Origin: Mya arenaria
Taxonomy: Eukaryota > Mollusca > Bivalvia > Myida > Myidae
Direction: 5' to 3'
NCBI RefSeq assembly: GCF_026914265.1
Contig: NC_069136.1
Coordinates: 30,347,201-30,411,200 of the forward strand
DNA length: 64,000 bases
Of the stretch, positions 1 through 11,385 are shown piece after piece. The stretch's first letter is position 1; each line of letters starts with the position of its first letter. The notes below the pieces were generated by a model. That model saw only the letters and a list, made by a program, of their open reading frames with translations, had not been told where the DNA came from and searched no databases. Made by a program: the position numbers and the translations under genes.

Positions 1-755
1 AAGTTGTTTTTTTTCCTGTAACGAATCTAAGGACACTTTTTTAATAAAATATTTTACTCTTTGTTATCGTTATGGTAATTAAAATACAAAAAAATGCAGT
101 GAAGTGTCGTATCCATTATGTTATGAAGACTTACTTTTACTGGGTGGAATTTTCCAGATGTATACCTAACTCGCTAATATCATGTAATAACATCAACGGC
201 AGATCACGCATAAGGAATGAATTCTACTCGGTAGACATACCTAGTAATCTTTTTTAATGGAAAAACACGAAATAACTGCTATTAATAAATCATTTGTAAA
301 CTATGGGGATCATCAGTTAGTAAGTTTCAATGCATTCATTGTACACATCGATACCAAGTTTATGTCAATTTTCTACAATTTTCTCTAAATTTTTGCATTT
401 TCATCATTAACTGAGTACAGCCCATTTAAACTGTACCTTATAATGTCTGTGACTTATCAAATATTTAATAGTAATGGTCTACAACCAAGATTTGTTTTAA
501 TTATCCAGGTTTCAAACTGCATTGTGTATGCGATTGGAAAGGTAATCTTGAAAGCTCACTTAGTATAATTTTTACAAATAACATTCACCCTGCAAGGTAC
601 TCATATTTGGATGATACATGAAGATTTGCACAGTCATTTATGTATACTTGCATTTATTGATAAAGGATACCTTTTTCAAATATTTGATTTAGATTGCAAA
701 GTAAAACTTATATAAATAAATATATATTCTTAACTTTATCTGAATACACAAGCTA
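1..755. other. AT-rich intergenic sequence, nothing recognised
   Basis: No ORF with protein character, no tandem repeat and no clear inverted repeat was seen here. The small ORF near the start has no recognisable motif. Confidence 0.5.
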
Positions 756-1059
756 ATGCATCAGTAAATTTTAACCATGCCCCCCCCCCCCCCCCCCGGT
801 CCCGGAATAGCGGGGACTTCTACTTTCGGTCCAGTCAACCCCAGCTAAAATCCCCGCCCTGCAGAGATAATCTGATGGTAAAGTCCCCACCAAATGCCCC
901 GCACCCAAGGGACATTAGGTTAAGCCCCATCCACACTGTATTTTCCGGGAAGACCTGGCACTGCGGGGTCATCTGAAAGGTAAAAACATGGCCCATTTCG
1001 CCGGCTATCCCAGGTATACCCCCGGATGTGGGAGCCGTGGTTACAATTGACTGGTGCAT
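756..1059. mobile_element. Short TIR element with poly-C/G ends, copy 1
   Basis: The right end reads GTGGTTACAATTGACTGGTGCAT and the left end is a decayed inverted match (ATGCATCAGTAAATTTTAACC followed by a C tract of about 19). The GC-rich interior (GGTCCCGGAATAGC, CGGTCCAGTCAACC, AATCCCCGCC) aligns with the copies at 1524-1818 and 8639-8972. It is about 300 bp with no transposase, as in a MITE. The flanking TA dinucleotides suggest a TA-type target site, but this is ambiguous. ORFs inside it are by-products of the low stop-codon density. Confidence 0.7.
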
Positions 1060-1523
1060 AATGATCCATAGTGATCCAATCTCATGCCAAGATGATTTCT
1101 GGTCTGACATCGCGAGGTTAGTTATTCTTAAGCATAAAAAAGCCTGGACAGCATTTGAGAAAGACTGTTGTGAGGTTAAATCTTCATTACTTCACTATTC
1201 CACAACATTGGGTGATAAGGGAACTTTATTGAATATTTTGATTTTAATTTTGTTCCCTAAACGCCACAAGTCAACTGATTAATTAATACAAATTCAATTC
1301 TATCTCCACAATATTCGGCACTGCATTGTTAAATAAAACTCAAAAGTTACACTTGTAAATAATTTACCCAAGTACCTTTCCCTCATATATTTCACAAATT
1401 TATATTGATCTATCAACAACAATGCATCACCATACATTATCTTTGACTGATTTTTGATACTCATTCTTGGCTAGAAAACGAAAAGTGAGCACAGAACGTC
1501 TTCAGAAAAATAACTTGTAAAGT

Positions 1524-1818
1524 ATGCACAAGTCAATTGTAACCACGAACCACGCCCCCCCCCCCACCCCCAGGGAATAGCAGTACTTTGACTTTCGGTC
1601 CAACCAATCCCCGGTAAAATCCCTGCCCTGCGAGAACGAACTGGTGGTAAAATCCCGTGAATAACCCCCCCCCCCCCGCACCCAAGGGATCTAAGATAAG
1701 AACAATTCCCTGATATATTTTGAGGGAAGACAAAACCACTGCAATCACCCGGCATTGCGAGGACACTAGTTCTGGCTTCCATAACTTTAATGTTGATATT
1801 TAATTTTGACTGGTGCAT
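1524..1818. mobile_element. Short TIR element with poly-C/G ends, copy 2
   Basis: It starts ATGCACAAGTCAATTGTAACC, passes a C tract at about 1554-1570, and ends TTTTGACTGGTGCAT. The left half (CTTTCGGTCCAACCAATCC, then a GAACTGGTGGTAAAATC-type stretch) matches copies 1 and 3. The right half is eroded and has lost the poly-G end. It has the same orientation as copy 1. Confidence 0.7.
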
Positions 1819-2060
1819 TTCACAGGGGCAGGTTGTGTTGTTTAGACACACTACGCCCCTGTCCGTTTTGTTGGGGTTTTTTTTACCCTGAATTTCCATA
1901 TATTTGCTGACATGACCCTGTTTAAGAAGCCATAACTTTATCAAAACTTTTTTGTCAAAACCACAATGGCTTGATGACAAAGGCTCAATAAAGTCACAAT
2001 AAATAATTTCAACTAGCCAAAATTATATTTTATACATACTTGAACATGTATATTATCAAT

Positions 2061-2190
2061 GTAATACATTTCCATAAACATAAAATGAGATTTGAAAAAA
2101 ATAAAAAATACCCTATACTGTTTCATATTACAGTATAGGGTATTTTTGAATTTTGTCAAATCTCATTTTATGTTTATGGCAATGTATTAC
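2061..2190. repeat. Near-perfect 130-base hairpin (foldback)
   Basis: The two arms, about 62 bases each, run from GTAATACATT at the left to AATGTATTAC at the right. They meet around a loop of about 5 bases at 2122-2127, flanked by ATACCCTATACTGT and ACAGTATAGGGTAT. Only a few mismatches are visible, in the A/T-rich middle. It is either a palindromic MITE or a locus able to give a long hairpin RNA; the sequence alone does not decide. Confidence 0.8.
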
Positions 2191-3350
2191 AAATTCTTGA
2201 AAATTTACGTGTCAAATTAAAAATGCTACCCACGGTAAGATGAAAATAAATCCGTTTGATGGTGGTAATCATTCAATGGCGGCTTTATTGATAAATTTCC
2301 TCAATAAAACACTATGAAATTCACATCATCAGCATCCGTAATTAGCATAACATACATGTATGTCTGAATCATTCGGCCGCTCTGATCAGAGGTCAATAAG
2401 TAGACTGGTACCCTGATTTACTTTTCCTCAAAAATATAAAGTTATACAGGTACGGGGCATATGGTTTTTAGTAAACATTAATAGTATTTGAACAATAAAT
2501 ACCAAAAATCGTGTTGTATTTAAAAATGTGCTAAGTGCCATGCCATGATTAGTTAAAAAAAACTTTGTATCGAAAAGAAAATTTCACGGAAACATGCACA
2601 TTATGTCGAAAAAAGAACAGGGACCGACTTCGGAATACCAACATTGTATGCAAAGGATAACAATACTTTTTTAAACCAAATTTCCTGGTTGTTTTCTTCT
2701 TAGACCGCACGCTTTATTCGCTCCACGTATGAATTCACAAGACATTTCGAATGCGCGACGGGCACCGCGGTTAGCTGATACTGGTTTCTTTTCGGATAAA
2801 AGAGAAAGAGGGTACCAGTCTATCAATACAGAGCATTGAACGGAAAAATTTCGCTGCGTACTTTTCCAATATGTCCATATTCTTATTGCATATAATCTGA
2901 CCGCATGCAATAATATTCATGTAGTTAACCCGATTAACTCACTCGCTACGTTTGAATTTCTTGTGCTTCATTAAAAGAACATACAGTTAGCTTGAATTGT
3001 TAGGAGAACTATTTTTATTGGCTGTTTTCATTGTAATCAGTTCCGGTGCTACTTTGATTATTCAAATTCGCTAACGGCAATTCAATCAAAATACAGCGTA
3101 TGAATACATTACGTCAGTGAACCCCCAGATGCGGCTTGAAAATCCAGATATCGCGGTAATGGCTATGAACTAGGCCACAAGTGCCCTAGTCCAAATATTA
3201 TGTAGAAGGCTATTGGGTTTTGTTCTGGAAGTTTGTATGCGACCCGAGTGGACTTTTTTAGATTCGGATTTCACAAGTAGCCTGGGTTACCTGTCCTAAC
3301 CATTTCATAATCGGTACTCGTTGTGCAGAGTACGCTGGTACCAGACAAAT
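2191..3350. other. Intergenic, nothing recognised
   Basis: No gene or repeat was recognised. Small ORFs on the minus strand (for example around 2671-2910) lack motifs and splice-site context. Confidence 0.4.
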
Positions 3351-3555
3351 TTCACAAGGATAGATAGATAGATATCTTTTATTCCTCCAGGTTGGAGAGC
3401 AAAACATATATACATATACAGAAGGTTAATTACAACAGTGTGTATAATATTATGGATTATTGCAATATTATTGCAATGTACAAATAAACATATACAAATG
3501 ACATAATACAAAAGTGATAATAGTACTGTCAACATACAATGACATTAATAGCTTG

Positions 3556-3581
3556 TATATATATATATATATATATATATC
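3556..3581. repeat. (AT)n microsatellite
   Basis: Uninterrupted TA dinucleotides over about 26 bases. A short TAGA run lies at 3360-3372. Confidence 0.9.
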
Positions 3582-3699
3582 TCGTAATAAGCCGCAGTTC
3601 TATATTACAGCCAGTGGCAAGGTTGTCTTAACGAAAATCGATAATTAAGACATTTAAGCTCAGGCTAATAAGTATGATATTGGCACAGCGTTAACTTAG

Positions 3700-4040
3700 T
3701 AATCTGCACAATGAACTGTACTTTTTGTCATTGCCACCTACCCATATACCAAGTTTTATTTCAATACCATAAGTAGTTTTAAAGTATTGCTCTGGTCAAG
3801 AAAAAGCGGCAAAGGGCAATAGTTATGTAATTAGCTTAAAAACAGCTATAGTCATTGTGCACTGCACTTCCTCTCGTTGTGCTAAATACCACTGAATGAT
3901 GTTTAATGAAATTCCAAAAAAAGTAGTTTTCTAGTTATGCTCCGGACAGGAAACGATACAAAGGGAATAACTCTTGCAATATGCTGAAATAGAGTTATTG
4001 TTCATGTACACTGCAGTTCTAAGGGGGCAACGTCACCATG
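3700..4040. repeat. Degenerate tandem repeat, two units
   Basis: Two diverged units of roughly 190 bases. Each has an AAGTAGTTTT start, a TTGCTCTGG or ATGCTCCGG segment, and a GCAAAGGGCAATAGTTATG or ACAAAGGGAATAACTCTTG segment, and each ends near a CACTGCA motif. It resembles the cores of tandem-repeat Helitron-like elements elsewhere in the window, but no termini are visible. Confidence 0.5.
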
Positions 4041-4080
4041 CTGGAATGACAACTTGTAGGGAAGAATAAGTTACCTCATT

Positions 4081-5500
4081 CATCATGAAGAAGTGATATG
4101 AAATAACAATTTAACAATTTTTGTAGTACTTTAATAAACATTATCATTGCGTCTGAAAGTTGCAAACATAAATAGAACATAATTATTGAACTGTTATATT
4201 AAAAGATAATTTACTAGATAAAATGCATTTATAACATAACATGCCTTGTTTTTAGCTGTTTAATAATACTAAAATGTAATGTAAAATTGCATAAAAATCT
4301 AGTCAATGAAGTTATAATGTTAACTTCTTCATTTACATAGTAAAGAAGAGTTGAAAATGGATGTTTTTAGTTGATATTAACACAAAAACAGCATGTGTCT
4401 TATTGGACAATGGCATTTTTTTCAAATATGATAAAAATAAAGCATTCAAACTAAATATCAGACTATGTATGAAAGAAATAATACTGTTTCTATTTTTCAC
4501 AAAGGTTTTGAAATACAACAATGCACATATAAGCATAAATAGGCCAAATATGCAAAAAAAGTAAACAATGTGTGAAAGTGATACGGAACACTTAAAATGA
4601 TTTCTTTGTGCATTAAATGAATATATACCAGAAAAGCAATACTAAATCAAGTTCAAAATGTATAATAACATTAAGAACACCCCTTTATGATCTATATCTT
4701 CATAATAAATCAGAGTACATGTAAACAATAATCATTTATATCATTAGCATCAAATGTGTCAAGTTTAAAGTGTGTTTTCATTTGCATTAAATTACATTGT
4801 AAAATATACCAGAAAAGCAATTATAAAAATCCTTAAATGTATAAGAAACTGAAGACAATAAAGAATACCATCCATTTATGAATTTCTCCAAAACAAATCA
4901 GAGGTCACCTAAACAATAATCATTCATATAATTAGTATCAAATGTGTCTAGTTTTTGTGTGTCTGTTCATTATCTTTAAATGAGCATCTTCAAAGTGAAA
5001 CTCTTATTTGAAATCAATACATATAATTTATTTATTTATAACACACATCAAATTGAATGATAAAACAATAACTACTTACTAAACAATGCATTTACTGAAA
5101 TATTGTTTACTAATAACAAGCTTGTGACCCTGTTTATTATAGTAGAAAGCATGACAAGTATTAAATGATTGGTGACTGCTAAAAGATTTACTGTGGTCTA
5201 TTATAGTATCACAAGGCAGAAATACCATGTTTTATTTTCATTCTTATTAATTAGCAAATTGAACTCAAGATCCTTCATTAAAACATTGTTGTTGACATAT
5301 ATCAACCCATTTTAATAAAAATCAAAACAATAATACAATAATATTAATTGTGATAAGTCTTATTTGGGAGTAAGAGTGCATCTTTAAAAATAGTGTGTGT
5401 GTGTTTTTTTTTCACTTAAATATGTAACAATTCAATTTGACAAATGAGACAAAAGTTAGGAAATAGAAGTAGTAATTGTACATAATACAAAACAACAACA
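4081..5500. other. AT-rich intergenic sequence
   Basis: No gene was recognised. Two related segments (ATATACCAGAAAAGCAAT near 4624 and 4806, each followed by AAACAATAATCATT about 110 bases later) suggest an old local duplication with a unit of about 180-190 bases. Confidence 0.4.
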
Positions 5501-6885
5501 ACAAGAGGGACATCAGTGCCTGTGCTCCACTGGCCAAAAGGTTCAAGCAAAGACCACCTAACGAACATTTTCGTCAAGTTTCATAGAAATACAATCATCA
5601 ATTTTTGAGGAGAAGTTATTTAAAAAAATTTTTTACTTTAATAGCTCTGGCTGCCATGTTGTGCAGTGGACCGAAATGATTTGGGCAATTTGAGTAAAGG
5701 AGCACCAAACAAACATTTCTGTCAAGTTTTATCGAAAAAAAGGTCATCGGTTTCGACGACAAGTCGTATAAAGTTTTTTTTATTTTTTAGCTCTGGCAGC
5801 CATTGTGTGCAGTGGACTGGAACCATTTAACAAATTTTGGTTAATGACCATCCAAGGAACATTTCTGTTAAGTTTCATCAAAATCTGATCATCGGTTTCT
5901 GAGAAGATGTTCTTTAAAGGTTTTTCTATTTTTTGCCCTGGCAGCCATGTTGTGCAGCGGACCGGAACCATTTGAGCAATTTTGGTTAAGGACCACCCAA
6001 GGAACAATTCTGTCAAGTTTCATCAAAATCTGCCTTTCCGTTTCAGAGGAGATGTCGTTTAAAGATTTTGCTATTTTTAGCTGTGGCGGCCATATTGTGC
6101 AATGGACCAGAACCATTTGAGCAATTTTAATAAAGGACCACCCAAGGAACATTACTGTCAAGTTTCATCAAAATCTGCCGAACCGTTTCAGAGGAGATGT
6201 CGTTTAAAGGTTTTGCTATTTTTAGCTCTGGCGGCCATATTGTGCAATGGACCGGAACCATTTGAGCAATTTTGGTAAAGGACCATCCAAGGAACATTTC
6301 TGTTAAGTTTAATCAAAATCTGATCATCGGTTTCTGAGAAGATGTTCTTTAAAGGTTTTTCTATTTTTTTGCCCTGGCAGCCATGTTGTGCAGCGGACCG
6401 GAACCATTTGCGCAATTTTGGTTAAGGACCACCCAAGGAACAATTCTGTAAAGTTTCATCAAAATCTGCCTATCCGTTTCAGAGGAGATGTCGTTTAAAG
6501 ATTTTGCTATTTTTAGCTGTGGCGGCCATATTGTGCAATGGACCAGAACCATTTGAGCAATTTTAATAAAGGACCACCCAAGGAACATTACTGTCAAGTT
6601 TCATCAAAATCTGCCGAACCGTTTCAGAGGAGATGTCGTTTAAAGGTTTTGCTATTTTTAGCTCTGGCGGCCATATTGTGCAATGGACCGGAACCATTTG
6701 AGCAATTTTGGTAAAGGACCACCAAAGGAACATTCCTGTGAAGTTTTGTCAAAATCCGCTTATCAGTTTCAGAGGAGATGTCGTTTAAAGTAAAAGTTTA
6801 CGCACGCACGCACGCACGCACGCACTCACGACGGACAATCTGTGACGACATAAGCTCCATGGCCTTCGGCCAGTGGAGCTAAAAA
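5501..6885 (+). mobile_element. Tandem-core Helitron-like element (pearl/Helentron type)
   Basis: The 5' end is ACAAGAGGGACATCAG, followed by the subterminal motif TGCTCCACTGGCC (5523-5535). The core is about eight tandem units of 145-146 bp; landmark GCAGCC or GCGGCC sites lie at about 5650, 5796, 5941, 6086, 6231, 6377, 6522 and 6667. An (ACGC)n tract follows at about 6799-6826. The 3' end is a hairpin (AGCTCCATGGCC, TTC, GGCCAGTGGAGCT) followed by TAAAAA. The right hairpin arm is the exact reverse complement of the 5' subterminal motif. This architecture matches what I know of bivalve pearl elements and non-autonomous Helentrons. No Rep/helicase ORF is present. The ORFs in the array are repeat translations. 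Confidence 0.8.
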
Positions 6886-7659
6886 TTGACAAAGCTCAAT
6901 ATAACAGGAAATCTATATGAAAACACAAATCCTTAAAGGCCATAATTATTTAAACTGAATTAAGGTATAAGTAATACACACTTTTATAAAGCTTTTACCA
7001 ACAACATAGTTATTATCATGGTACACTATGGGACTTTAATCCAAATTTTGAAAAATTTTTACCCTGAATTAAAAATATTTTGTTTACATTTGATTTTTTT
7101 TTCACATTATCAGAGATTATAAAATAAACACAACAGTTTCTGGTAAAATAAACTTCAGTTAACAGAAAAATTAAGTTCAACCGAACATATTATTGATACA
7201 CATGGAAACAAATCATTTTGATTGATCTTGTGAGTCTTCGGAACAGAGCAGTATTTCGATGTTTGAAAATATATAGCAGTTTTATAAATTCATAAAAAAT
7301 AGTTAATAATAAGACAACCTGCTGAAATCATTTTAAATAGTTTTGAAGAAAATATACATAATGTCATGTAACTATACATTTTTATAACTAATAAAATGCC
7401 TAAAAATCAACCTTTTTCTTGTAAAAATTGATAAAGCTTAATTGGACTTATTCATAAAATGTAATCATTCAAATAAATGAATTTTACTTCTGATACTAAC
7501 TCAGAATTCAGATTAAAAACAATGAATGTACTTTTAAATTAAGATATGTAAAGAAACTAGAACACTAAGTAGGCGGTAATGCACCTCCAAAAATGTCAGA
7601 GTGAAAGTTTGTTTTTATTTGTTTTATTTAGTCAATGGTATACTAACATTTAGAATTTT
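6886..7659. other. AT-rich intergenic sequence, nothing recognised
   Basis: No ORF, repeat or motif of note was seen. Confidence 0.4.
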
Positions 7660-7804
7660 TCACAATAATTCTTCACTCTTCAACATTTGAAGTTTGGTTT
7701 GTTCCCATGCGTTTGTGCACAGATGAAAATTACTCAATGCTGAGTCAATGCTTATTTGGTTTTCATGCCCCTTCAGGTTCTTTACCCATCCAGAATGAAT
7801 AGTG
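7660..7804 (-). CDS. Possible terminal exon of an unidentified gene
   Basis: On the minus strand a good acceptor (TTTTTTTCTTTTACAG) precedes an open segment of about 47 codons ending in a stop at 7660. The predicted end includes NLKGHENQISIDS and LQMLKSEELL. A possible upstream exon near 8095-8200 has a consensus-like donor (GTGAGT), and its reading phase would fit. However, that frame carries two in-frame TGA codons, so the model is weak. I do not recognise the protein. It may be a chance ORF or a decayed gene. Confidence 0.2.
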
Positions 7805-7980
7805 CTGTAAAAGAAAAAAAACGTTCTAACTAATTTGTGTAGATAATAATACTGCCATACATATACAAAATAAAATATAAACAGTTTAATATTTCTCAAC
7901 ATTATTTAAAAACACCAACAATAAGCTGATACATACATGTATATAATATAAAGAAAATTACTAAATTTATCAATAGAATT

Positions 7981-8019
7981 CATCATCACCACCACCATCA
8001 CCACCACCACCACCACCAC
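7981..8019. repeat. (CAC/CAT)n microsatellite
   Basis: Trinucleotide array of CAT and CAC units over about 39 bases. Confidence 0.9.
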
Positions 8020-8638
8020 TCACTGGATTATTGAATACAGTGAGTTTATAAAACAACAAACACAAACTCAAATATGTTTTATATGAAATACTCACATCAT
8101 CTCTATCAGATGTGGATAGACATGGATGTCAAATCTGTCTCAATGATCCAACAAAGTATTTAATGCAGGCTGGAATTCTTCATATAATGGTAATATTCAG
8201 TCATTTTCCTGCCTGAAAGAAATTAGACTTCTGATTATCAACCAACAGAAACTACAACCGTAAAATACAAATGCACATGTATTAATTATACATTCTGCAC
8301 TTATATCCGTTTTAGCCAAGAGTAAGGGTTGGTAGGCACAGATGGGTAGTTGTTGTGCATATGGTTGATAATGGTTCACAACAGTATGGCGTTCAACGAG
8401 ACCTACACCAAGCAAATGAATGTCGCTTGTGTCCAAGCTGTCGTGGCTTCCAGCCCGAAACCATGTACATCTTTTAATACAGGTTTATTTTGAAAATATG
8501 CAGTTTGTAAACAAATAATGGGTATTTTTAAGTCTAATATTTTTCTAAGATAAAACAATCAATTAAAAGATTACATACTCATATCATATACATGAATGAT
8601 GTACATAAGTACATTTAAAAATATGTAACATATACATA

Positions 8639-8972
8639 ATGCACCAGTCAATTGTAACCACGCCCCCCCCCCCCCAGGTCTGGGGATATGCCGGGGATAG
8701 CCGGGGAAATGGGCTGTGTTTTTAGTTTTTACCTTTCAGGTGGCCTCGCAGTGTCGGGTGAATGCGGTGGTTTTGTCTTTGAGCAAAATATAGCAGGGAA
8801 TATGCCTTACCTAGGCTCCCTGGGGTACGAAGGCATATGGCGAGGATTTGACCATCAGTTCGTCCCCGCAGGACGAGGATTTTACCCGGGGTTGGCTGGA
8901 CCGTTAGTCAAAGTCCAAGCTATTCCTCGGACCTGGGGGGGGGGGGGGCGTGGTTACAATTGACTGGTGCAT
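8639..8972. mobile_element. Short TIR element with poly-C/G ends, copy 3 (best preserved)
   Basis: Both ends are intact inverted repeats. The left begins ATGCACCAGTCAATTG and runs through GTAACCACG into a C tract; the right is its reverse complement, a G tract then CGTGGTTAC and so on to GGTGCAT. The perfect terminal repeat is about 40 bases including the poly-C/G tract. The flanks are TA on each side, consistent with a TA duplication. The interior is in the opposite orientation to copies 1 and 2. The 91-codon ORF inside is a by-product of GC-rich sequence. Confidence 0.8.
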
Positions 8973-9279
8973 TATAAGTAGATGTAAAGTATGTAACATG
9001 TATATTTATATATTTATAGTACATGTAGAAATATTAAAACGCTGTCTTAACATTTAGCAAATAAAAATGATTTAAGAATTCCAAAGATAAATTAAAAAAC
9101 AAACATTTTTGAACACATAAACTTACACAACTACTCAAGGATACTTACATGAATAGCCCTTTAATACGAATATCCCAGTTCCATGCTGATTGTTGACATT
9201 AGTTTTTTCGACAGAAAATCTTCTCTTACGCGTATAATTCACTTATAATCCATGTTTTACTGTAATGACTCAAATTGTT
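8973..9279. other. Intergenic, nothing recognised
   Basis: AT-rich, with no feature found. Confidence 0.4.
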
Positions 9280-9432
9280 ACTTCTTCTTCTACTTCTACC
9301 GGTTAGTGACCACCGTCATCATGTTGACTATTCTGTCACTTTTGGGTGTGCGCAAATATAATTTTGAATACAATAACAAAAAGGGTGCTATACAAATTAG
9401 ACAGTGGTGATTAAAAACAGGGGGCTATTGAT

Positions 9433-9810
9433 TTATTTGTTAGTCAGGAGCCTCTTGAACGATTCCAGGCTGCTGACAGATGTAACTGAGGAGGGTAAGG
9501 CATTCCAATCCCTGATGGTCCTCGGGTAGAATGACTCTTTCCTAGTCGTTGTGTTACATTGTGGGATCTGGAAAGAGTTTGTGCCCATATTTCTTGAGAT
9601 CCGGTCTGGTGGTACGAGTTTGTGGCTTGCTGCAACGTTGACCTCCTGGTTGTTGATCTTATACAGCATTGACAAACGTGCGTTTTTCCTTCTATCCTTT
9701 AACGGTGTCCACTTTAGTTGTTCTATCATATCAGTAACGGATGATCTGTTTCTGTACCGATTTGTTACATATCTGGCCGATCTCCTTTGCACCATTTCTA
9801 ATTTATATTT
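9433..9810 (-). pseudogene. C-terminal fragment of a non-LTR retrotransposon reverse transcriptase
   Basis: About 125 codons read on the minus strand without a stop. The motifs fit the carboxy end of CR1/L2/Jockey-type RT proteins: MVQRRSARYVTNRY, then LKDRRKNARLSMLYKI, then FYPRTIRDWNALP and SLESFKRLL. These families carry this segment after the RT thumb; it is not catalytic. No RT core lies upstream on the same strand, so the copy is strongly 5'-truncated, as usual for target-primed insertion. The 3' tail continues to about 9280 and ends in a GTAGAAGTAGAAGAAG-like simple repeat (minus strand). The clade assignment is from memory of the family. Confidence 0.75.
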
Positions 9811-11289
9811 ATCTTTTTGTTAGATGTATCGTCATCAACTGTCAGTGTGCACTTTTAGTGTTTACTTATTTTAAACGTATATTCATGAGAAAACTTCACC
9901 GAATTTCCAACTATTGATCGACGATGTAGAAATTCCATTATTGACCTATAAATAGCGGGGAAATACCGTCTGGTTCTAAAAATAGCAACATCCGGATATG
10001 TGTAGTGTTCTTAAAATAAAACAACTCGGGGACAATCGTAATAAAATTTTACTAATGTCACCTTCAACACATTAACAAATAAAGTTAGGTGAACATTTAA
10101 TTCCAATGTCGATTAAATTAAAGAAAACAGCTTACCTCATGGTTTATTAATGCAGTAAACATAACAAAACAACATAAAACATAATTATTCCCATTCCCAT
10201 AATTACCGGTCCACACATTTTACATTTCATTCGGAACTCCTCCTAATGTTTATGTTTCCGGCACATAATTTTACAGGAAAACAATCGGAAAACGTAAACG
10301 AATCGGGAACAGTTATTAAACTTATTTGTCGTTCTTCCGATATAATGTTTTGAAGATAAATTGAAGACAATCTATTTAACCATAAATAGCATTTTTAACA
10401 CCCATGCAATCGCCATCCATTAGCATTTTTAATCATAGTAAAATAACAGTAAAACCCAACTGTCAATCAATTTAAAAACCGCTCCTACCACTAACTAAAA
10501 TAAATTCCCACTCCATAATAGGCGCGCACTTCAGTGCGGCGCCAATAAAAAAATATACTTATATACATTTAAGAACAAAAAGAAAACACATGATACTACT
10601 TATGATAAAATGAAAAGGAAACACAAGCGTTCAAGAGACCTTATACACACAACAATTTTTATTCAAGAATATTAAAACTTAAGTCAGAGTGTGTGGCTTT
10701 ATATAGCACTTGCTGTATGCTGTGTATGTATAGTGTGACGATAAAGAGGAAAAGGAGAATCTTTCCCGCACTAGAGCGATATGATGCTTTTGAAAAAGAA
10801 AGGTCTGGAAGAATGAGATCATTCAAATAATTTAATCGTAATATTCGATTCAATTGCTAGCGATGTGATAAAAAATACAAAGTGTACTTTTGTGTTGCTA
10901 TTTGAGATTTATAAATAAAACAAAATGTCACGATTTGGTTTTCTTTTCATTGTAAAAAGATATTTGCCTTACGAGTGCTAATACTATGTAGATGGTCGAA
11001 CAGATGAAGAGATTTCTCGGTTCTGCCATTAATGAAAGTCTCAAAAGACTTACCACCAGGGCATGGTGTACACAAATTTGGTAGACAACTATTAAGGCCA
11101 TGTCCTTTGTGGTTTCATTTAAAACAAAATTGTAAGTATGTGGAAATTGCTTTCCTCCACGCGTCTCATCCATAGGGCAAAACTAACAGACTTCATACAA
11201 TACGGTGCTGATGCTGTATACCAAATACTAAGACACGTTCTAGTTATAGACAAGCTTTTTTCGTTACAGTGCTTCGATACACCGGTCCC
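9811..11289. other. Intergenic, no gene recognised
   Basis: A TATA-like CTATAAATAGCGGGG lies at about 9947 without a following ORF. The 81-codon minus-strand ORF at 10928-11173 has no recognisable domain. No repeats were identified. Confidence 0.35.
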
Positions 11290-11380
11290 AACAAAATGAT
11301 TGGGCCGGGGGCGGAGCCAAATCTGATCACAGAAGTATAAATTGAAGGTCCGCGGACTACTGCTTCATTCAGTTCTTTGC
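11290..11380 (+). promoter_or_regulatory. Candidate RNA polymerase II core promoter (CCAAT, GC box, TATA, Inr)
   Basis: In order on the plus strand: an inverted CCAAT (ATTGG, 11299-11303), a GC box (GGGGGCGGAG, about 11307-11316), a TATA box (TATAAAT, 11336-11342) and an initiator-like TTCATTCAGTTC near 11365-11375, about 30-35 bases after the TATA box. Spacing is typical. No convincing coding exon follows within 2 kb; the first ATG (about 11401) opens only about 48 uninformative codons. It could serve a noncoding RNA, a 5' untranslated exon or a transposon. Confidence 0.4.
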
Positions 11381-11385
11381 CATTT

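Noticed and set aside
1471..1980. 169-codon minus-strand ORF as a gene
   Set aside because: It lies largely inside a GC-rich TIR element, with Gly runs encoded by the C tracts.
5780..6597. Series of 75-90-codon minus-strand ORFs as a repeat-protein family
   Set aside because: They translate the 145-bp tandem units of a Helitron-like element; the 145-bp period shifts frame and there is no conserved protein.
8095..8210. Selenoprotein reading of two in-frame TGA codons
   Set aside because: No cysteine/selenocysteine family match, no SECIS-like element seen, and the exon model itself is doubtful.
10928..11173. 81-codon minus-strand ORF as a membrane protein
   Set aside because: No domain, no splice or promoter context on that strand, and a length expected by chance.
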